From the NCBI GenBank assembly GCA_030431355.1, contig JAUIJG010000296.1, forward strand, positions 1 to 6,759: a stretch of 6,759 bases of DNA. Direction: 5' to 3'. The position numbers and the translations under genes are program-made. Positions 4,293 to 6,759 of the stretch are shown here, piece by piece. Source of the stretch: a bacterium (GTDB taxonomy: Bacteria > Cyanobacteriota > Vampirovibrionia > Obscuribacterales > Obscuribacteraceae). The notes below the pieces were generated by a model. It saw only the letters and a program-made list of their open reading frames with translations, ran no database searches and was not told where the DNA came from. Each line of letters opens with the position of its first letter. The stretch's first letter is position 1.

Positions 4293-6759
4293 TTGTCCAG
4301 TGCCGCCAATATTAGACTCTTAATCGGACCCTACAGATCCGGGAAGACAGAGAAGCTTTTGAGCGAGTTGATAGAAGGCGCGGCCGCTCCGGGTAAGCCC
4401 AGCGCCCTGGGAACTCATCTGATAGTACCTTCCAGCCGCTATCGTAACTTAGCCAGCGAGCGGATGTCCGAGAAACTTCGCTCCGGCGACTCTGGCCAAG
4501 TCAAGGGTTTGCTTGGCGTCAAAATAGACAACTTTTATACTCTTTGCGGTCAGATTCTCAAACGCTCTGGTGTGACTTACAGGCTAATACCGGATTCGGT
4601 GCGACCGGCGATAGTCTCGCGGGCCATGGGTATTTTGAATGAGCGGGGTGAGCTGGGTAATCTAGCTGCTCTGGCTGAATTCAAGGGAACCTATGGTTCT
4701 ATTCTTGAGCTTATTGACGAATTTCAAAGAGCAGGTCTCAGTCCGGACGATGTGTTGAGCCGTCTCCACGAGAGCGCCGCAGATAGTTCCAAGCACCTCG
4801 AGCTTGCTAAAGTCTACAAGCAGTATTGGCTGGAGTTGGACAATATCGACTTTCTCGACAACAGGCGTCTTGCTTTCGCTTGCAGAGAGCATCTGGCTTC
4901 CAGGAAAGAAACTACCCGTTTGTTTAAGTTTATTGGCGTAGATGGATTTGACCGATTCAGCCGACTACAGCTCGATGTATTACAAGAGTTATCGAGATTT
5001 TCCGAGCAGATGCTTATCTGTTTCGATTATCTTCAGGATATCGAAGATAGTGATGAGCGCCAGGAGTATATATGGAAACAGTCTTCATACGATGATCTCG
5101 TTTCCAGCTTCAGCAACGCAGAGATTGTCTGGAGAGAGCCCCAGGTCCAGGAATTGCCGCCGGTAGACTGCGTTAAGGCTGTGGACAGATTTCTTGAAAT
5201 GGAGGAGATTGCTCGCAGCATCAAAGCCGCCATTGTCGAAGACAGCGTCAAGCCTGAGGATATTCTTCTTGTTGTGCCGAACATGCGGCGCTATAGAAGC
5301 GCTATAGAAGCCGCTTTTGAAGATGCCGGCTTGCCTTATTTTGTGGACGAAGCGGTCTCACTAAAAGCGGTGCCTGTTGTTCAGTTTATCTTCAAACTGC
5401 TCAATCTTTTTGACGGCGACTTTTCCCGGGCCGAGGTGATGACCCTTTTAAACAGTCAACATCTTAACGATGAAGATTTCTCTTTGCTCAAGCAGGCGCG
5501 GGAAAAACTGGACAGTTTGTCCCTGGACAATGATCTGATTGGATCCCGTTCCCAGTGGATGAGCCTCGATTTAGAGGAGTCCTTGAAGAGTGAGCTGAAG
5601 AGATTTTTTGATATTCTCACACCACCACAAGGAAGTAACACTCTCACTGAATTTGTTTCCTGGGTTGAGGATGTGGTTCTTGCCTGCCTGAAGCCGCCTG
5701 AAGATCAGGACCATCATGATCCACTCAAAGGCTGGTTGGAAGAGAGGGCTTTTGCCGAATTTCGCCAGAGCCTTGGTGGACTGGTTCAGGAAGATATCGT
5801 CTTAAATGGTGGCAAATCCGGCGTGGTTCTCACCTACCTTGATTTTATCTCGCACCTGGAGCATGTCGCCGAGCAGTCTAACTTCCGAAGCACAAGCAGA
5901 TACAAAAAGCCTGTTTATATTTGTTCTGTAGATCTTGCCCCGAACCGTAGGTTCTCCAGAGTCTACATGGGGGGACTGGTGGAAGGAGAATTCCCCAGGC
6001 GTGCCAGGGCGAAAGGGTTTACCAGCTTCGACGAGATCAATCTCTGGTCCTCCTACGGAATAGCAATCGAGAATCCCCGACTCCATCCTACTTTTGAATA
6101 CGGGCTCTTTCAGTCACTGGTTAAGCGCGCCGTGCAGAAAGTGGAGTTGTCTCTGCCCATGTGGGATATGGCCGGTGATGAGATTCTTCCTTCCTTCTTC
6201 ATCACCAGTGGTGCACTGCCAATGAAAGTAGAGGAAGTTTCACCATATAAGATGTCAATCTTGAGTCCTTTTTCTCTAAAGGACTTTGTTTCAGGTGCAA
6301 CTGCTTTTGGTGCCGGTTCCGATCGGTTCAAGCAGTATAGTAATCCTGAGATCGTTGATCTTTTGGATTCCATAGCGGACCAGCAGGCTATGCTTGTGGC
6401 CCGGCTGGAGGGAATTGAAGGTTCCAACTATAACGGATGCCTTACTGAACCTGTCGCTCTCGGGACCCTGGAAGTTCGTCTGCCCTCCATGTGGAGTGCT
6501 TCGCGCCTCAATGAATATGGAAAGTGTCCTTTCCGATACTGGGTGTCAAAAGTGCTAAATCTGGAGGTCTATGAAGAACCTACTCTGGAACTTGATGCCA
6601 GGATTCTTGGCGAGACCTATCACAAAGCCCTAGAACTTTTTTACCAGAAGATGATCGATGGCAAGATCGACACCCTGAACGGCGATCTGGAAAAGAGTGA
6701 GCTGCTATATAGAGAGTCAGTGCAGGAGGCGATAGCCTGGTTGGAGTCCGAGAGCCGGG
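4293..6759 (+). CDS. addB: AddB-like helicase-nuclease subunit (3' end outside window)
   Basis: AddB is the partner of AddA in the complex that unwinds and resects double-strand breaks and loads RecA. The frame is open for 822 codons and runs off the right edge. Residues 12-19 are a Walker A motif (GPYRSGKT). FIGVDGFDRFSRLQ (213-226) and VYMGGLVEGEFPRR (557-570) fit the helicase-like core of AddB proteins. Near the cut end, SASRLNEYGKCPFRYW starts the PD-(D/E)XK nuclease domain; Cys745 would be the first iron-sulfur ligand of AddB. GETYHKALELFY (773-784) matches its conserved Gly-Glu...His helix. The remaining nuclease residues and the cysteine trio lie beyond the window. The start is TTG at 4293: a stop lies seven codons upstream, the only other start-like codon is a late ATT, and AGAGG (4277-4281) is a weak ribosome site 11 nt upstream. 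Another PD-(D/E)XK helicase-like family member is possible. addA may follow. Confidence 0.8.
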   Translation, partial: MSSAANIRLLIGPYRSGKTEKLLSELIEGAAAPGKPSALGTHLIVPSSRYRNLASERMSEKLRSGDSGQVKGLLGVKIDNFYTLCGQILKRSGVTYRLIPDSVRPAIVSRAMGILNERGELGNLAALAEFKGTYGSILELIDEFQRAGLSPDDVLSRLHESAADSSKHLELAKVYKQYWLELDNIDFLDNRRLAFACREHLASRKETTRLFKFIGVDGFDRFSRLQLDVLQELSRFSEQMLICFDYLQDIEDSDERQEYIWKQSSYDDLVSSFSNAEIVWREPQVQELPPVDCVKAVDRFLEMEEIARSIKAAIVEDSVKPEDILLVVPNMRRYRSAIEAAFEDAGLPYFVDEAVSLKAVPVVQFIFKLLNLFDGDFSRAEVMTLLNSQHLNDEDFSLLKQAREKLDSLSLDNDLIGSRSQWMSLDLEESLKSELKRFFDILTPPQGSNTLTEFVSWVEDVVLACLKPPEDQDHHDPLKGWLEERAFAEFRQSLGGLVQEDIVLNGGKSGVVLTYLDFISHLEHVAEQSNFRSTSRYKKPVYICSVDLAPNRRFSRVYMGGLVEGEFPRRARAKGFTSFDEINLWSSYGIAIENPRLHPTFEYGLFQSLVKRAVQKVELSLPMWDMAGDEILPSFFITSGALPMKVEEVSPYKMSILSPFSLKDFVSGATAFGAGSDRFKQYSNPEIVDLLDSIADQQAMLVARLEGIEGSNYNGCLTEPVALGTLEVRLPSMWSASRLNEYGKCPFRYWVSKVLNLEVYEEPTLELDARILGETYHKALELFYQKMIDGKIDTLNGDLEKSELLYRESVQEAIAWLESESR
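5285..5314 (+). repeat. 11-bp tandem duplication with stem-loop inside the addB-like gene
   Basis: GCGCTATAGAA occurs twice in direct succession (5288-5298 and 5299-5309) without mismatch. The segment can also fold: GCGGC (5285-5289) pairs with GCCGC (5310-5314), and the two CTATAG copies pair with each other. Because 11 is not a multiple of 3, the copies are read in different frames, and gain or loss of one would shift the frame. Confidence 0.7.

Noticed and set aside
4662..6427. Several minus-strand open frames of 63-105 codons
   Set aside because: All are opposite the single uninterrupted 822-codon plus-strand addB-like frame.

Overview
The window reads as an ordinary chromosomal segment from a Gram-negative-type bacterium of roughly 50% GC. 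The RecA core and a Crp/Fnr regulator with an NtcA-like DNA-binding end both resemble cyanobacterial proteins. Together with an apolipoprotein N-acyltransferase, this suggests the cyanobacterial phylum or its non-photosynthetic relatives (Melainabacteria/Vampirovibrionia). That placement is an inference from remembered family sequences, not from a search. There are no insertion sequences, CRISPR arrays, phage genes or obvious foreign DNA.

Layout. (1) 2-109, plus strand: the last 35 codons of an unrecognised gene. (2) 110-165: a short convergent gap with an AT-rich hairpin that may terminate both sides. (3) 166-1761, minus: lnt (apolipoprotein N-acyltransferase), with a GTG start 23 nt after recA. 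(4) 1785-2873, minus: recA, with a strong ribosome binding site and a basic, low-complexity N-terminal extension. (5) 2874-3296: a divergent control region holding a perfect TATAAT for recA, a 24-bp near-palindrome abutting it, a probable long recA leader with a hairpin, and two short palindromes on the side of the regulator. (6) 3297-4025, plus: a Crp/Fnr-family regulator. (7) 4067-4140, plus: tRNA-Arg(CCG), preceded by TATAAT. (8) 4293 to the window edge, plus: an AddB-like helicase-nuclease subunit with a TTG start, cut by the window end after 822 codons.

How the genes fit together. RecA and an AddB-like protein belong to the same process: AddAB-type enzymes resect double-strand ends and load RecA. 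They are separately transcribed here, on opposite strands and about 1.4 kb apart. Lnt completes lipoprotein maturation in the inner membrane and is probably co-transcribed with recA, an unusual partner. The regulator is divergent to recA and shares its upstream region, so it or LexA could act there, but nothing in the sequence proves which.

I did not find a previously undescribed system. The observations most worth a second look are the 24-bp dyad at the recA promoter, the recA-lnt pairing with a strong hairpin early in lnt, the altered effector pocket of the regulator, and an 11-bp tandem repeat inside the addB-like gene.
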